Shown here one piece after another: positions 53,556-63,443 of a stretch of 64,000 bases of DNA; position 1 is the stretch's first letter, and each line of letters starts with the position of its first letter. Source of the DNA: Rebecca billardiae RCC1528 (lineage: Eukaryota > Haptophyta); contig OZ251224.1 of NCBI GenBank assembly GCA_965240325.2, forward strand, positions 1,674,001 through 1,738,000, read 5' to 3'. The position numbers and the translations under genes were made by a program. A model generated the notes under the pieces. The model worked only from the letters and a program-made list of their open reading frames with translations, was not told the origin of the DNA and ran no database searches.

Positions 53556-56500
53556 ATGGGGGTGCGCCGACGAGTCGCGGCGCTCGCGGCGGCGCTCGCG
53601 TGCGCCGCGGTGGGCGCGCACCCCGAGCGGCCCGACGCGCCGACGTGGTGCGATGCGACCACCACCGGGGCGCTCGTCTCCTGGCGGCGGCCGAGCGTGC
53701 CGCCTGGCGAGCCCGCGGCGCATGCGTTTGAGCTGCACCGTCGCGACGGCGTGACCGGCAGGTGGGAGCCGGTGTACAGCGGCCCGGCGTTCTCGCTGCG
53801 CGAGGGCGGCCTGCGGCCGGGGACGACGTACCACTACCGCGTGCAGGCGATCAGCGCGCGCGGGCGCAGCGCCTTCAGCGAGGTCGCCGCGCTGCACTGC
53901 GAGCAGGTGGGCGTGGACCCGCAGTCGATGGGCGACGTGCGCAGCGTCGACCACAACGCGGACGGCGTGATCGACAGCACGGAGCTGCGCGACATGATCG
54001 CGGAGGAGATGAGCGACCTCTCCGCGCCCACCCTCGAGCTCGGCCTCCGCTCCGCGCTGAGCAACGTCGACTCGAACGTCGACGGCCTCCTCACCGCCGA
54101 GGAGCTCGACAGCTACCGCAACCAGCTCGGCTCGACGCTCACGGTCGAGGAGGTGGCGGACTGGGTGGCGCACGCGGTGCGGCTGCCGCAGTACGCGGCG
54201 GTGTTCCGCGAGAACGCCGTCTCGGGCTACGAGTTCCGCGGCCTCCTCGAGCACGGCGGCTCGATGCTGCGCGAGGAGCTCGGGATCGAGAACCGGCTGC
54301 ATCGGCGGCAGCTGATGCGCGCGATGACGATGCGCCTCTTCGGGATCGGCTCGGTGCCGAAGCGGCCGGCGGCGCCGAGGTGGAGCGAGCCGAGCCTCGA
54401 CGGGGGCGTGGTGACGTGGGAGCCGCCGCCCGACTCGGAGGTCCACGCCTACCGCCTGCAGCGCAACGACGGCATCGGGATGGCGTGGCACACCGTGTAC
54501 GAGGGCGAGCGCACCTCGATCGCAGACGCTGGTCTCAGGCCGCACGTTACGTACCAGTACCGCGTGCTGGCGTGGAACGCGCTCGGGCGCAGCGAGTACA
54601 GCGAGTCGGTGGCGGCGCACTGCCGCGCGACGAGCGCCGCCGCGCAGGCGCTCGGCGACGTGCGCAAGGCCGACGGCAACCGCGACGGCGTGCTCGACCG
54701 CGCCGAGCTGCGCGAGCTCGTCAAGGACGTTGTTGCGGACGGGCGCGAGGACGACGTGCAGCAGCAGCTCACGAGCGCGCTGCACAACGTGGACCGCAAC
54801 GTGGACGGGCTGCTCACGGCGGAGGAGCTCGACTCGTACCGCATGCGCCTCGGCTCCGCCCTCACCGTCGACGAGGTCGCCGACTGGATCGCGCACGCCG
54901 TGCAGCTGCCGCAGTACGCGCACGCGTTCAGAGAGAACGCCATCGTCGGCCACGACTTCCGCGGGCTGCTCGAGGCGAACGGCGAGCTGCTGCAGGAGGA
55001 GCTCGGGATCGACTCGAAGCTGCACCGGCGGCAGATCACGCGCGCGATGAGCATGCGCGTGTACGGCATGGGCGAGCCCCCGACCGCGCCCGCGCGGCCG
55101 AGCGCGCGGCTCACGAGCAGCCACGAGGTGCTCGTCACGTGGCGCACGCCGGCCGACGACCCGGCGCCGCACGTGCACAAGTTCCGCGTGCAGAGGCGTG
55201 AGGGGCGGCGCGGCGAGTGGCACAACGTGTACGACGGCCCAGCGCGCTCGATGATCGACATCGTCGACGCGCACACCGGCGGCCGCCTCGAGTACCGCGT
55301 GCAGGCGTGGAACCTGATCGGCGGGTCGCCGTACTCGGCGGAGGTGCGGCTGTCGACCGCCAGCACGGTGTACTGGCTCCTGTCGTGGCTCATGTCGCTC
55401 TCGACGCTCGGGGTGGTGGCGTGGCAGGTGCCCGCGGTGCAGCTGTGGGCGTACACGTTCTGCGCGCGCGTGTGGGCCGCGTACAAGGACCTCCCGCTCC
55501 CGCAGTCGCCGCGCACGCCCGACGTCCCCGCGTACATCCGCGGGCTCGCGCCGGCGGCGCGCCGCACGGCCAACCGCGCGGCGAACGCCTCCACCGCCTC
55601 GCTCGGCGCGATCCTGAGCTCCGCGTCCGCCGCGGCGGTGGCGGCGATGCCCTTCAGCCGGCGTGGCGCGAGGCAGCCGCGGCAGTCCAGGCCGTCCAGA
55701 CCGTCGGCGGCCGCGGCTGCAGCGGCCGCCGCGGCCGCGGCCGCGGCCGCCGCATCGGCGTTGGACCCTCTCGCCACGCCTGGCCCCACGCTGGCCGGCG
55801 GCGCGCCGCAGCCCCTGGCAGAGGACGGCCGCGCGTGGGACACGCCCGGCGCGGGCAAGCTCGCGCCCGCGACGGACTCGACGAAGAGCTCGAAGACCTC
55901 GCACTGGCGCGTGCTGCAGGACTCCCTCCGCTCGCACGGCGCGGACGCCTCGACCTCGCTCAACGCGCAGCTCAAGCGCGTCTCTGCCGCCCTCACGCCC
56001 TCAGGCTCTGAGCACGAGGCCCTCGCCGCGCTGCCGGAGCGCCACTACACGCCCATCGGCGAGAGCCCGCTCGCGGGGAGCTTCGGGGCGAGCTCGCGGC
56101 TTGGCCCGGCCGTGCGGCACATCGACGGCCTCGTGCCTGGGCTCGTGCCGCGCAGCGCGCCGCCCGTCACCACGTCGCACTCCGCGTCGGAGATGATGTC
56201 GCCGCTGCGCCCGCCGCCGCGCATGCCCGCGCCGCGCGCGGCGGCGGCGCCGGAGCCGCGGGTCGCGTGGTCACACTCCGTGTCCGACCTCGCGGTGAAG
56301 GCGGCGGCGGCGACGTTGAAGAGCCTCGACAGCGTGCGCTCGGTCGCCGTGCCGACCACGGTGCCTCAGGTGGGCGAGGACGACATCAACAACATCGACC
56401 AGTGCTACCTGTGCCACCGCTCTGTCGGCTCACTCTTCCGCATCCGGCACATCTGCAAGGTGTGTCGGCGCATCTTCTGCGCGGACTGTGGGCACACGCC

Positions 56501-56735
56501 GCACCCGTTCCCGAGCGTCATCTGCACGGACCGGTGCATCTGCCGGCACCACCTCGAGCAGTCGGGCGTCGTGCTGCCGGAGCGCAAGGGGAGGCGCGCG
56601 GCTTGGCCCGGTGGCAACGCCACCAACGGCTCGACGAGCGCGAGCGCTGCCGTCAGCAGCGACAGCAGACATGACGGCGCGGGTCCTGCGCCGTCCTTCT
56701 CTTGGCCGAGCTTCCCGTTTTCCAGCAGCAAGTAA
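53556..56735 (+). CDS. Signal peptide-[FN3-EF-hand pair-SAM]x2-FN3-TM-FYVE-like zinc finger protein
   Basis: An intronless gene of 1059 aa. A signal peptide (VAALAAALACAAVGA) covers residues 1-21. FN3 domains lie at ~26-115, ~270-357 and ~507-602 (e.g. LRPGTTYHYRVQAISARGRS). Each of the first two is followed by an EF-hand pair with four canonical loops in total: DHNADGVIDSTE (132-143), DSNVDGLLTAEE (172-183), DGNRDGVLDRAE (373-384) and DRNVDGLLTAEE (413-424). SAM domains follow at ~195-263 and ~435-504 (LTVEEVADWVAHAVRLPQYA). One transmembrane helix is at ~605-628. The remaining ~430 residues are low-complexity (poly-Ala ~715-735) apart from a zinc finger at 950-1000 (CYLCHRS, RIRHICKVCRRIFCADCG), FYVE-like but without a full RRHHCR motif. 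EF-SAM next to a single TM is the layout of STIM calcium sensors. The inferred role is lumenal or extracellular Ca2+ sensing coupled to a cytosolic lipid- or protein-binding finger. Confidence 0.85.
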   Translation: MGVRRRVAALAAALACAAVGAHPERPDAPTWCDATTTGALVSWRRPSVPPGEPAAHAFELHRRDGVTGRWEPVYSGPAFSLREGGLRPGTTYHYRVQAISARGRSAFSEVAALHCEQVGVDPQSMGDVRSVDHNADGVIDSTELRDMIAEEMSDLSAPTLELGLRSALSNVDSNVDGLLTAEELDSYRNQLGSTLTVEEVADWVAHAVRLPQYAAVFRENAVSGYEFRGLLEHGGSMLREELGIENRLHRRQLMRAMTMRLFGIGSVPKRPAAPRWSEPSLDGGVVTWEPPPDSEVHAYRLQRNDGIGMAWHTVYEGERTSIADAGLRPHVTYQYRVLAWNALGRSEYSESVAAHCRATSAAAQALGDVRKADGNRDGVLDRAELRELVKDVVADGREDDVQQQLTSALHNVDRNVDGLLTAEELDSYRMRLGSALTVDEVADWIAHAVQLPQYAHAFRENAIVGHDFRGLLEANGELLQEELGIDSKLHRRQITRAMSMRVYGMGEPPTAPARPSARLTSSHEVLVTWRTPADDPAPHVHKFRVQRREGRRGEWHNVYDGPARSMIDIVDAHTGGRLEYRVQAWNLIGGSPYSAEVRLSTASTVYWLLSWLMSLSTLGVVAWQVPAVQLWAYTFCARVWAAYKDLPLPQSPRTPDVPAYIRGLAPAARRTANRAANASTASLGAILSSASAAAVAAMPFSRRGARQPRQSRPSRPSAAAAAAAAAAAAAAAASALDPLATPGPTLAGGAPQPLAEDGRAWDTPGAGKLAPATDSTKSSKTSHWRVLQDSLRSHGADASTSLNAQLKRVSAALTPSGSEHEALAALPERHYTPIGESPLAGSFGASSRLGPAVRHIDGLVPGLVPRSAPPVTTSHSASEMMSPLRPPPRMPAPRAAAAPEPRVAWSHSVSDLAVKAAAATLKSLDSVRSVAVPTTVPQVGEDDINNIDQCYLCHRSVGSLFRIRHICKVCRRIFCADCGHTPHPFPSVICTDRCICRHHLEQSGVVLPERKGRRAAWPGGNATNGSTSASAAVSSDSRHDGAGPAPSFSWPSFPFSSSK

Positions 56736-56972
56736 CGCGGAGAGTGTCGCGCCACGATGCTCATTCATCGGCAGCATCATCAGTACAGCATTCTGCCAGC
56801 AGCAGTAGTCATCGTCATCGTCGCAGTGTGGCGCCGACGCGTAACTTCTGAGATATAGCTAGCGCCGCCTATTTATTGGCGTCCAAGTGATCGTCGGTCC
56901 GCCGAATCATCGCGGAGACACGACGCGCGCGCGCCGACGTGGCGTCACATATTGTCGTCGTCATCAGCATCA
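56736..56972. other. Intergenic, convergent 3' ends
   Basis: About 240 bp lie between the FN3/EF/SAM gene and the S28 carboxypeptidase gene. Nothing is recognised. Confidence 0.5.
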
Positions 56973-58654
56973 TCACGGCGGCTGACCCTGCTGCGGGGTG
57001 GCCTCCGCGAACCAGCGCTTGATGGCATCGACCTCGGCGCGACGCACAGCGCGCACCGCGGGAGGGTCCTTGTCGTGTGAGAAGAAGAGGTCGATGTGGT
57101 GCCCGACGCCAGGGATGACGTGCGCGCGCACGCTCTCGGACACGTTGCGCGTGACTCCGCCGCCTCGCCAGGGGTCCAGCTCGCCGTTGGAGAAGAAGAG
57201 GTTGGAGGCGGACTCGAGGGCCGCCCAGCCGCCGTAATACACCACCGGCCACTCCGGCCGCGGCCGCACGCGCCATCGGATCTGGCACCCAGCGGTCGTG
57301 GCCGTGAGGTTGAACGACTGCGGCCAGAACATGTCGGCCACGCCGTCGCGGCTCGCAGGCTGGAGCATGTCCGAGCAGAAGAGGTAGTCCCACAGCTCGC
57401 CGTCGATCGTGGTCTCGTTGTTCCCCGTGACAGAGAGGTCGAAGCAGCCGGCAGCCGCGGCCGGGCTGTCCGTGTAATTGTAGAAGACCGACGCACCGTC
57501 GCGCAGCGCGGCGAGCAGCGCGCCGCGTGCGCCGCTGGCGGCGCTTGCCTCGATGCGACGGCACGCCTCGCGCATCGGGAACGGGGGCAGCGACCCCTGG
57601 CCGTTGAGCATGTATGACGAGGCGTACGGGAAGCTGCCCATCGCCATGAAGTCGAAGGCTGACTGGATCCAGAACGCCTGCGCACACGCAGACAGACGGT
57701 CGGGGCCGGCGCGGCTCAGCGGCAGCTGGGGCAGGCAGCGCAACGCGGGCCAGGGCGCGTGCTGCACGCCCGCTGGATCGCGCGCGCAAGCGCAAGCTAG
57801 CGCACCAGTTGCTCGACATGATCGGAGGAGAGGAGCTTGGAGTCCGGGCACAGCCGGAAGAGGCGGAAGAGGCGCGCGCGACCGGCTTCGGTGCGGCCGA
57901 CGTCGAAAAGCTCGCGCCATGCGCTGCGAATGTGCGCGGCACAACTATCAGTTGCACCGCCCGCGGCGCTGGCGTCATACGTGACAGATGCGCCGAAGCT
58001 GCCGACCTCGTACGGCGGGTCGAGACCAAGAAACGACAGGATGGGCGCGCTCGCCGCCAGCGCGCCGTCGATGGCGGACGGGTACTTGATGCGCAGCCAG
58101 CTCGCCAGCATCCCGCCGTACGACCCGCCGAGCGCGGCCGCGGGGCGGCGCGAGTGCGGCGGTCCGCGCAAGAAGTGCAGGAGCTGCGCGAAGTCGGCGA
58201 GCGCCTGCTCGGAGCTCAGAAACTCCATGTGGCGGCGGAGCGTGGCTCGAGCGAACGGCATCGACTTGCCAAAGTAACGATGCTCCGCCCACACGAGCGC
58301 CGCGCCCAGCTCGTCCGCGTGCTCCCACATCAGCCCCGTCGCGTTCACGTACAGCTCGACATCCGCCTCGTTGCCGGCGTAGAAGAGGATGGGCGCGCCC
58401 TCGGAGCGAGCGAGGAGGTCCGTCCGGCATACGATATACCGCTGCTTCCACACGAGCCCTTGCCCTGGAGGCCGCCTGGGTGCAAAGTGGTCAACGGGCT
58501 GGTCGAAGAAGCGCTCGTCGCAAGTGCTCCGCATGTGCGGCGGCAATGGCGAATCCCAGCGCGAGATGTGGGGAAGAAGCGCAGTGGCAATGTGCGCCGC
58601 GACGACTGCGAGCATCGTCGAGGTCGTGAGGCGGCAGAGGCCGTGATCGTTCAC
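56973..58654 (-). CDS. Serine carboxypeptidase S28 (prolyl carboxypeptidase/DPP7-like)
   Basis: Two exons, complement(join(56973..57677, 57806..58654)), encode 517 aa. The intron is GTGCGCTAG...GCGCAG, and splicing gives HVEQL-AFWIQSAFDFMAMG. A signal peptide (TTSTMLAVVAAHIATALLP) precedes the S28 N-terminus RFFDQPVDHFAP. The catalytic serine is S178 in GGSYGG, the aspartate is in FSNGELDPWRGGG, and the histidine is in IPGVGHHIDLF. Further family marks are ILFYAGNEADVELY, WAEHRYFGKSMPF and KYPSAIDGALAASAPI. S28 enzymes cleave C-terminal residues after proline, or N-terminal dipeptides, in lysosome/vacuole or outside the cell. Length is typical of the family (~500 aa). Divergent from the polymerase gene with 180 bp between starts. 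Confidence 0.95.
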
Positions 58655-58834
58655 GATCGTCGGGCTCGAGTACGCTCACGGCCCCGGCCGGCCTCGGCGC
58701 GAGATCGCGGCCGAGGGAGTCCGGGCCGGGGGGGCGCCCGCCGGATCCGCGAACCGTTCGAAAAATAATGGCGGCGACTTCTTCCAGCCTCATCAGGAGG
58801 GGGGCTCGCTTGTAGTCGGCTGGCTAGGAGCGCG
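58655..58834. promoter_or_regulatory. Divergent intergenic region, S28 carboxypeptidase / Y-family polymerase
   Basis: 180 bp between opposite start codons; candidate bidirectional promoter by position only. Confidence 0.4.
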
Positions 58835-60697
58835 ATGGCGGAGCCAAGCCGTCATCGGGCCCGGCGGTGCATCATCCACCTCGACATTGACGCCTTCTAC
58901 GCGCAGGTGGAGCACGTACGCCTCGGGATCCCTCGCGAGCAGCCGCTCGCCGTGCAGCAATGGACTGGTCTGCTCGCGGTCAACTACGCCGCCCGCCCGT
59001 ACGGCGTGAAGCGCGGCATGACGGGCGCTGACGCGAAGAAAGTCTGCCCGTCGATCATCATCGCTGATGTCGAGACGACCGGCGGGCCGGGCGCGGCGGG
59101 GGCCGGCGCCTCACCCGACCGTGAGCACATGAAGGTCGACCTTGAGCGGTACCGCGAGGCCTCGCGGCTGCTGTTCAGCGTGCTCGAGCGGGATGCCGCG
59201 CTGGTGGTGGAGAAGGCCGGGCTCGACGAGGCGTACGTGGACTGCACGGACGCGTGCCACGACGAGCTGCAGCGCGCGGGCGGCTGCCCTCCCGAGCTGC
59301 CCTCGGGCACCGTCGTGGCGGGCGACTCTGCGGAGCAGAGCGCGGATGCGGACCCAGGAGGCCGGGTCGCGGTGGTCGAGCCGCTGCTCCGCGCGGGCTG
59401 CGTCGTCGCGGCGCGGCTGCGCGAGGCGATCCTGTGCGAGCTGGACTTCACCTCGAGTGCGGGCATCGCGTGCAACAAGATGCTCGCCAAGCAGGCGTCG
59501 GCGCTCAACAAGCCCGCCTGCCAGACGGTCGTGCCCGAGGCGGCCGCGGAGCCGATGCTTCGCGACATCAAGCTGCGGGACGTTCGCGGGCTGGGCGGCA
59601 AGCTGGGGGACCGGGTGGAGGACCTGCTCGCGGAGGCGAGTGGGATGCCGAGCGGCGAGGCGAGCGCCGTCGTGCGCGGCCCGGGGCGGCGCGTGAGCCC
59701 GTGGACCGCGGGGGACGTCCTCACGCTGCTGCCGCTGCCGACGCTCATCGCTAGACTGGGCGAGCCGAGCGCGCACTACGTGTTGGAGCGCTGCACGGGC
59801 GTGGGCGACGACAAGGTGGAGCCGAGCGGGCCGCCGAAGAGCCTGATGGAGATGAAGAGCTTCTTTCTCAAGGACCGCTCCGTGGTGCACAAGTGGCTCC
59901 GCACGCTCTCCGAGAACCTCAGCGCGCGCGTGGCGGCGGACACGGCGCGGCACCAGCGTCGGCCGCGCACACTCACACTCGTCTTCTCGCGGCCGCGCGA
60001 GCCGATGCGCAGCAAGTCGGGCGCGTGGCCCGCGAGCACGCGCGCGCGCGAGGGCGGCGCGGAGTCCGAGCGGGTGCGGGCGGCCGCGCTCGCCCTCTTC
60101 GAGGCGGCGAACGCGCTCCCGCTCACGCGCCTCGCGCTGCAAGCCTCCAACTTTGTCGCAGACGAGAGCGGCTCAGGCTCCATCCGTCGCTTCCTGCAGC
60201 CGGGCGCGCCGCTGCGACAGCCGGCCGCAGCGCCGGCTGAGGCCGGCGCGGCCGCCCCGGCAGCGGCGGCAGCTGTCGTGGCGAGATCGCCTCGAGTGCT
60301 GGCGCGACGCGCGCAGGCGGCCCTTGGTCCCGCGCATCCACAGCCGTCTAGCTTGTCACAGGGCATGGCGCAGCAGCAGCAGCAGCAGCGGGAGCAGCGG
60401 CGGGAGCTGGGCACCGGAGCAAAGCGCACGCGGCCAGCCCCGGCTGGGCCGCTTGCGCAATACTTGGTCGGAGCTGCGCCTGCCAAGCGCGCCACGCCGG
60501 CAGAAGTGCCAGCGACAGCTGCGCATGCGGCAGGTAGCGGAGTCGGTGAGTGGGAGTGCAAGCTGTGCACGTTCCACAATGGCGCCTGCGCGCGCGCGTG
60601 TGATGCCTGCGGGACGCGACGTGGAGCGACAGTGCCAGAAGTGGCGCAGGTGGAGGCGTTCAAGCGGCACGTCGTCGACCCACGGGCACGGGTGTAG
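58835..60697 (+). CDS. POLH: Y-family DNA polymerase, eta-like (Rad30), with C-terminal NZF zinc finger
   Basis: An intronless gene of 620 aa. Catalytic motifs are intact: HLDIDAFYAQVE (D17, D19) and GLDEAYVD (D131, E132). Eta-type features are NYAARPYGVKRGM in the fingers, SAGIACNKMLAKQASALNKP, and the helix-hairpin GLGGKLGDRV. The little-finger domain runs to about 440. An insertion at ~80-95 and ~145-175 is Gly/Ala-rich. The C-terminal ~180 residues are disordered, then end in W573-x-C575-x2-C578-T579-F580-x-N582...C589-x2-C592, a complete RanBP2/NZF finger whose Thr-Phe pair is the ubiquitin-binding signature. Animal Pol eta has a C2H2 UBZ finger there; I see no UBZ or UBM. SIRRFLQ (~449) is a possible PCNA-contact motif. 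Role: translesion synthesis, probably recruited to ubiquitinated PCNA. Confidence 0.9.
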   Translation: MAEPSRHRARRCIIHLDIDAFYAQVEHVRLGIPREQPLAVQQWTGLLAVNYAARPYGVKRGMTGADAKKVCPSIIIADVETTGGPGAAGAGASPDREHMKVDLERYREASRLLFSVLERDAALVVEKAGLDEAYVDCTDACHDELQRAGGCPPELPSGTVVAGDSAEQSADADPGGRVAVVEPLLRAGCVVAARLREAILCELDFTSSAGIACNKMLAKQASALNKPACQTVVPEAAAEPMLRDIKLRDVRGLGGKLGDRVEDLLAEASGMPSGEASAVVRGPGRRVSPWTAGDVLTLLPLPTLIARLGEPSAHYVLERCTGVGDDKVEPSGPPKSLMEMKSFFLKDRSVVHKWLRTLSENLSARVAADTARHQRRPRTLTLVFSRPREPMRSKSGAWPASTRAREGGAESERVRAAALALFEAANALPLTRLALQASNFVADESGSGSIRRFLQPGAPLRQPAAAPAEAGAAAPAAAAAVVARSPRVLARRAQAALGPAHPQPSSLSQGMAQQQQQQREQRRELGTGAKRTRPAPAGPLAQYLVGAAPAKRATPAEVPATAAHAAGSGVGEWECKLCTFHNGACARACDACGTRRGATVPEVAQVEAFKRHVVDPRARV

Positions 60698-61174
60698 GCC
60701 GCATGACGCGGCCAAGCCATAAGATACCGCCAGCTAGTGCATATAGCTAGCTGGCTGCCGAGGCTGACTTATTGATGATGATGGCACCGCGGCCAGTCCG
60801 CGCGGTGCCCACTGTCAGTGTGTCACTGAACCGGCGGCGCTATCAGTCCGACCCGGAGACTGGAGAGGATGAGGGGGTCGATGAGCAGGGTCATCAGTCA
60901 GACTGATGATGACTGCTCTGCCTGATGTACTGGCGTCGAAGTCTCATCAGAGCTAGCGAGCAGAGAGCAATACTGCCAAGACAGCAATAATTAAATATCA
61001 GCATCAGAGATACTGTATCATATCGGACTGCGCGGGCGGCGGAATCGCCTGCGGAAGTTCCGTGCGGCATGGCCAAGTCGGCCGGCCGGGAGCCTCAGCC
61101 CGTAACTGTGACGGCTCGGCCGTTGGCGGCGTGATGCAGTAACTCGTCCGCGCTGTACTGACTTTCTACTAGAG
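60698..61174. other. Intergenic, no gene seen
   Basis: Spacer between the polymerase gene and the duplicated GDSL block. Confidence 0.5.
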
Positions 61175-62268
61175 TGAGCTCTAGACAGGACACCTGCCTG
61201 TGCCGTGTGAGCTGCGATTGTTTCCATCGTGAAGCCCATGATCAGAGCAGCATTCTCGGAGCAGCAATTGGATCGCGCGGGAAGAATTCGGGCAGCCCCG
61301 CAGCGGCGGCCTTGGGCTGCGCCGCAAGTGCTTCCTCGATGAGGCTCGATACGATGTGCTGGCCGGACGGCGAGAGGTGAAGGCCATCGCTGAGCAGGTG
61401 CCCAACGGGCGCGTTTCCGGAGGGACCGACCATCGCTCCGGCCACGTCGATGAACAGGCAGCCTGTTGCCGCTGCCGCGCGGGCAGCGAGCTCTCCATAC
61501 TCAGACACAAGGGCCATGCATCGGCCACCACCGTCTGCACCGTATGTGGCACGGCAATGTGCGTCCCACGCGGCAGCATCGACCGCAGTTGGGCTGAGCA
61601 CGAGGACGCAGGCGGTGGGGAAGGCGGCACGTAGCTCGCGGATGATCGCCGTCATGTTCTTCAAGAACTCGTTGGGTGGCACGTGCTGGAAGCTGCTAGG
61701 TGATGTTGCGTCATTAGCGCCGAGCATGACTGTCACAGCGACGGTGCAGAATCCGTCCGCGAGGAGCGGAGCGAGCAGGTCGGGGAGAATGCGAAGGAGC
61801 ATCCGAGACGTGTATCCAGAGAAGCCGCGGTTGAGCACGTCCGCCTTGCGCAAGTAGGCCCATTGCAGCTTGGCGACCCAGCCATCGTCAGATGGGCAGC
61901 TGCCATACTCCGTGATGCTGTCGCCGAAGCAGATGACGCGCGCGGGGCGCACGCTCCACGTCGACTCGTCGCGGGAGCGCAGATGACACGCTTGGCTGCT
62001 GCGCAGCCGCGTGCGCATCCAGACTGCTGCTAGGCCCGCGGCCACGCCGCACGCGGCGACCACTACCAATTGCCCAAGCTCGTTGGCCGCCATAAGGACT
62101 GGCCGCGACGAGAGCCTCGATGTAGGCCGTTTTGAACGCGCGAAGGCACGACGAGGCGATGTGTGCAGGGGCGTGTGCAGCGCTGTCGGCGCCTTGGTGG
62201 CGTTGAGGAGGCCCGCGCTCACACGGCGGTCGTCCCCCAAGTCGGAGGTGCCAACGGCGAGCTCACGC
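61175..62268 (-). repeat. Inverted segmental duplicate of 42226-43325
   Basis: About 1.1 kb carrying the complete GDSL gene, ~170 bp of upstream and ~70 bp of downstream sequence. Only scattered substitutions and a 3 bp difference downstream of the stop are visible. Confidence 0.9.
61242..62093 (-). CDS. GDSL-type esterase/lipase (IAH1-like), copy B
   Basis: An intronless gene of 283 aa from the ATG at 62093, nearly identical to copy A at 42399-43250. All SGNH blocks are retained (VICFGDSITEYG, NRGFSGYTSRM, VMLGANDAT, SDGLHLSPSGQ). Amino-acid changes are few, for example GRVVVV to GQLVVV in the anchor, LVRILP to LLRILP, PPDEFLQN to PPNEFLKN, and CMPLVSE to CMALVSE. The absence of stops or frameshifts suggests both copies are functional, or the duplication is very recent. 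The frame upstream of 62093 stays open to 62342, but the match to copy A ends near 62268. Confidence 0.9.
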   Translation of the reverse strand: MAANELGQLVVVAACGVAAGLAAVWMRTRLRSSQACHLRSRDESTWSVRPARVICFGDSITEYGSCPSDDGWVAKLQWAYLRKADVLNRGFSGYTSRMLLRILPDLLAPLLADGFCTVAVTVMLGANDATSPSSFQHVPPNEFLKNMTAIIRELRAAFPTACVLVLSPTAVDAAAWDAHCRATYGADGGGRCMALVSEYGELAARAAAATGCLFIDVAGAMVGPSGNAPVGHLLSDGLHLSPSGQHIVSSLIEEALAAQPKAAAAGLPEFFPRDPIAAPRMLL

Positions 62269-62568
62269 GAAAGCCGGGCGGCAGCGGCCGACCAAAGGAA
62301 TTGGGCCGACGGACGTCCAAGGGCGTTCCCCGCACTGGTCATACGCCAAATCGAACCGCGTTCCTATTGAAATTGGCTTCCTCTATTTAAAGCGGGTACA
62401 TTTGATTACGGCCCGCGCCAGTCCGGTAGCAATGCCCCCCCCCAGGGGGGGGCATTGCTTTCGGGAGCGTGTGGCAGGATCCCGGGAACGCCCTTGAGAA
62501 GGCCCCACCGAATTGTCATCATCGTTATCACCAGTCAAGTGAGCAAACAACGCGGCAAACTGCTTTTA
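62269..62568. other. Intergenic with a C/G-run palindrome and shared 40 bp segment
   Basis: Bases ~62429-62458 hold AATGCCCCCCCC...GGGGGGGCATT, a short perfect hairpin. Bases 62460-62497 repeat the segment found at 46498-46540 inside a mariner-like element. Confidence 0.7.
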
Positions 62569-62823
62569 CAGTCTACAATGTTTTAACGTGCACACTTGGT
62601 AAAACACGGCGAGATACAGCATAGAATTAGTTCGCGTAAGCTATGCTGTACAGTTTACTAAGAATAAGAGACGCACACAGCTCAGGCAGGCGACAGTACC
62701 GACCTGCGGCAAACTGCTTTTACAGTTTACTATGTTTTAACGTGCACACTTGGTACTGAAACACAGCTTCATAGGCAGGCGAGATACAGCAGCATAGAAT
62801 TAGTTCGCGTAAGCTATGCTGTA
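62569..62823 (+). repeat. Tandem duplication of mariner-like ends (~155-170 bp units)
   Basis: Two adjacent units each carry CGGCAAACTGCTTTTACAGT, the GTGCACACTTGG end, GAATTAGTTCGCGTAAGC, and TA-flanked CAGTTTACTAAGAATAAGAG. Element ends lie at 62569, 62651, 62723 and 62824, all preceded by TA. Confidence 0.75.
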
Positions 62824-63443
62824 CAGTTTACTAAGAATAAGAGACGCACACAGCTCAGGCAGGCGACAGTACCGACCTCGGGCAGCAGCCGTACGTGCCG
62901 GCCAGCACGAGTGGTGGGGTGGCACCAGTGCCGGCCCCAGCCCGCAAGAGCAAACAGCCGGACGCCCCGCCCCCGGCCCCCGCAGCTGGTGACACAGCGG
63001 ACCCTCCGGGCAACAGAACCCCGCAGCCGGATTTGAGGCCGACACGCCACATTGGGGCCCATATCACCTGAGGGCCAGGCCTTCTGTGTGATATGCTCCC
63101 CCAGTCATGCCGCTTGATACACACCTTCCCCAACAGACAGTGGGGCTCCACATTCCATACTACATCCTCATCGGAATAATAACCTCATCCTGTCGGCGCG
63201 CTGTCGCATCTGCGCCCAGTCGGAGAGTTCGGACGACGACGTTTTGTGGACGACGGTAGGGCAAGGACGACGGGCGCTGGCGCGCCGCGAGGCGGCCGCA
63301 GCCCTCATCCAGGCCTCGCAGGCGGACGGCTGAACGAATCTTCCGACGGCGCTACCATCGGCGACGGCTTCATGGGCGGTGACAGTTGGCGGGCGTCAAT
63401 CGCGCCTGCCTGAGCTGTGTGCGACTCTTCTTTTAGTAAACTG
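62824..63443 (+). mobile_element. Complete mariner-like short element, 620 bp
   Basis: Terminal inverted repeats of about 42 bp begin CAGTTTACTAAGAATAAGAG on the left and CAGTTTACTAAAAGAAGAG on the right (inverted), continuing CGCACACAGCTCAGGCAGGC, and are flanked by TA on both sides. The interior is shared with 23935-24486. There is no transposase gene, so it is non-autonomous. Confidence 0.8.

Noticed and set aside
53295-55937. 880-residue minus-strand frame
   Set aside because: It is the shadow of the FN3/EF/SAM gene; Arg/His/Ala-rich with no domain.
59111-60142. 343-residue minus-strand frame
   Set aside because: Shadow of the polymerase gene, Arg/His/Leu-rich.
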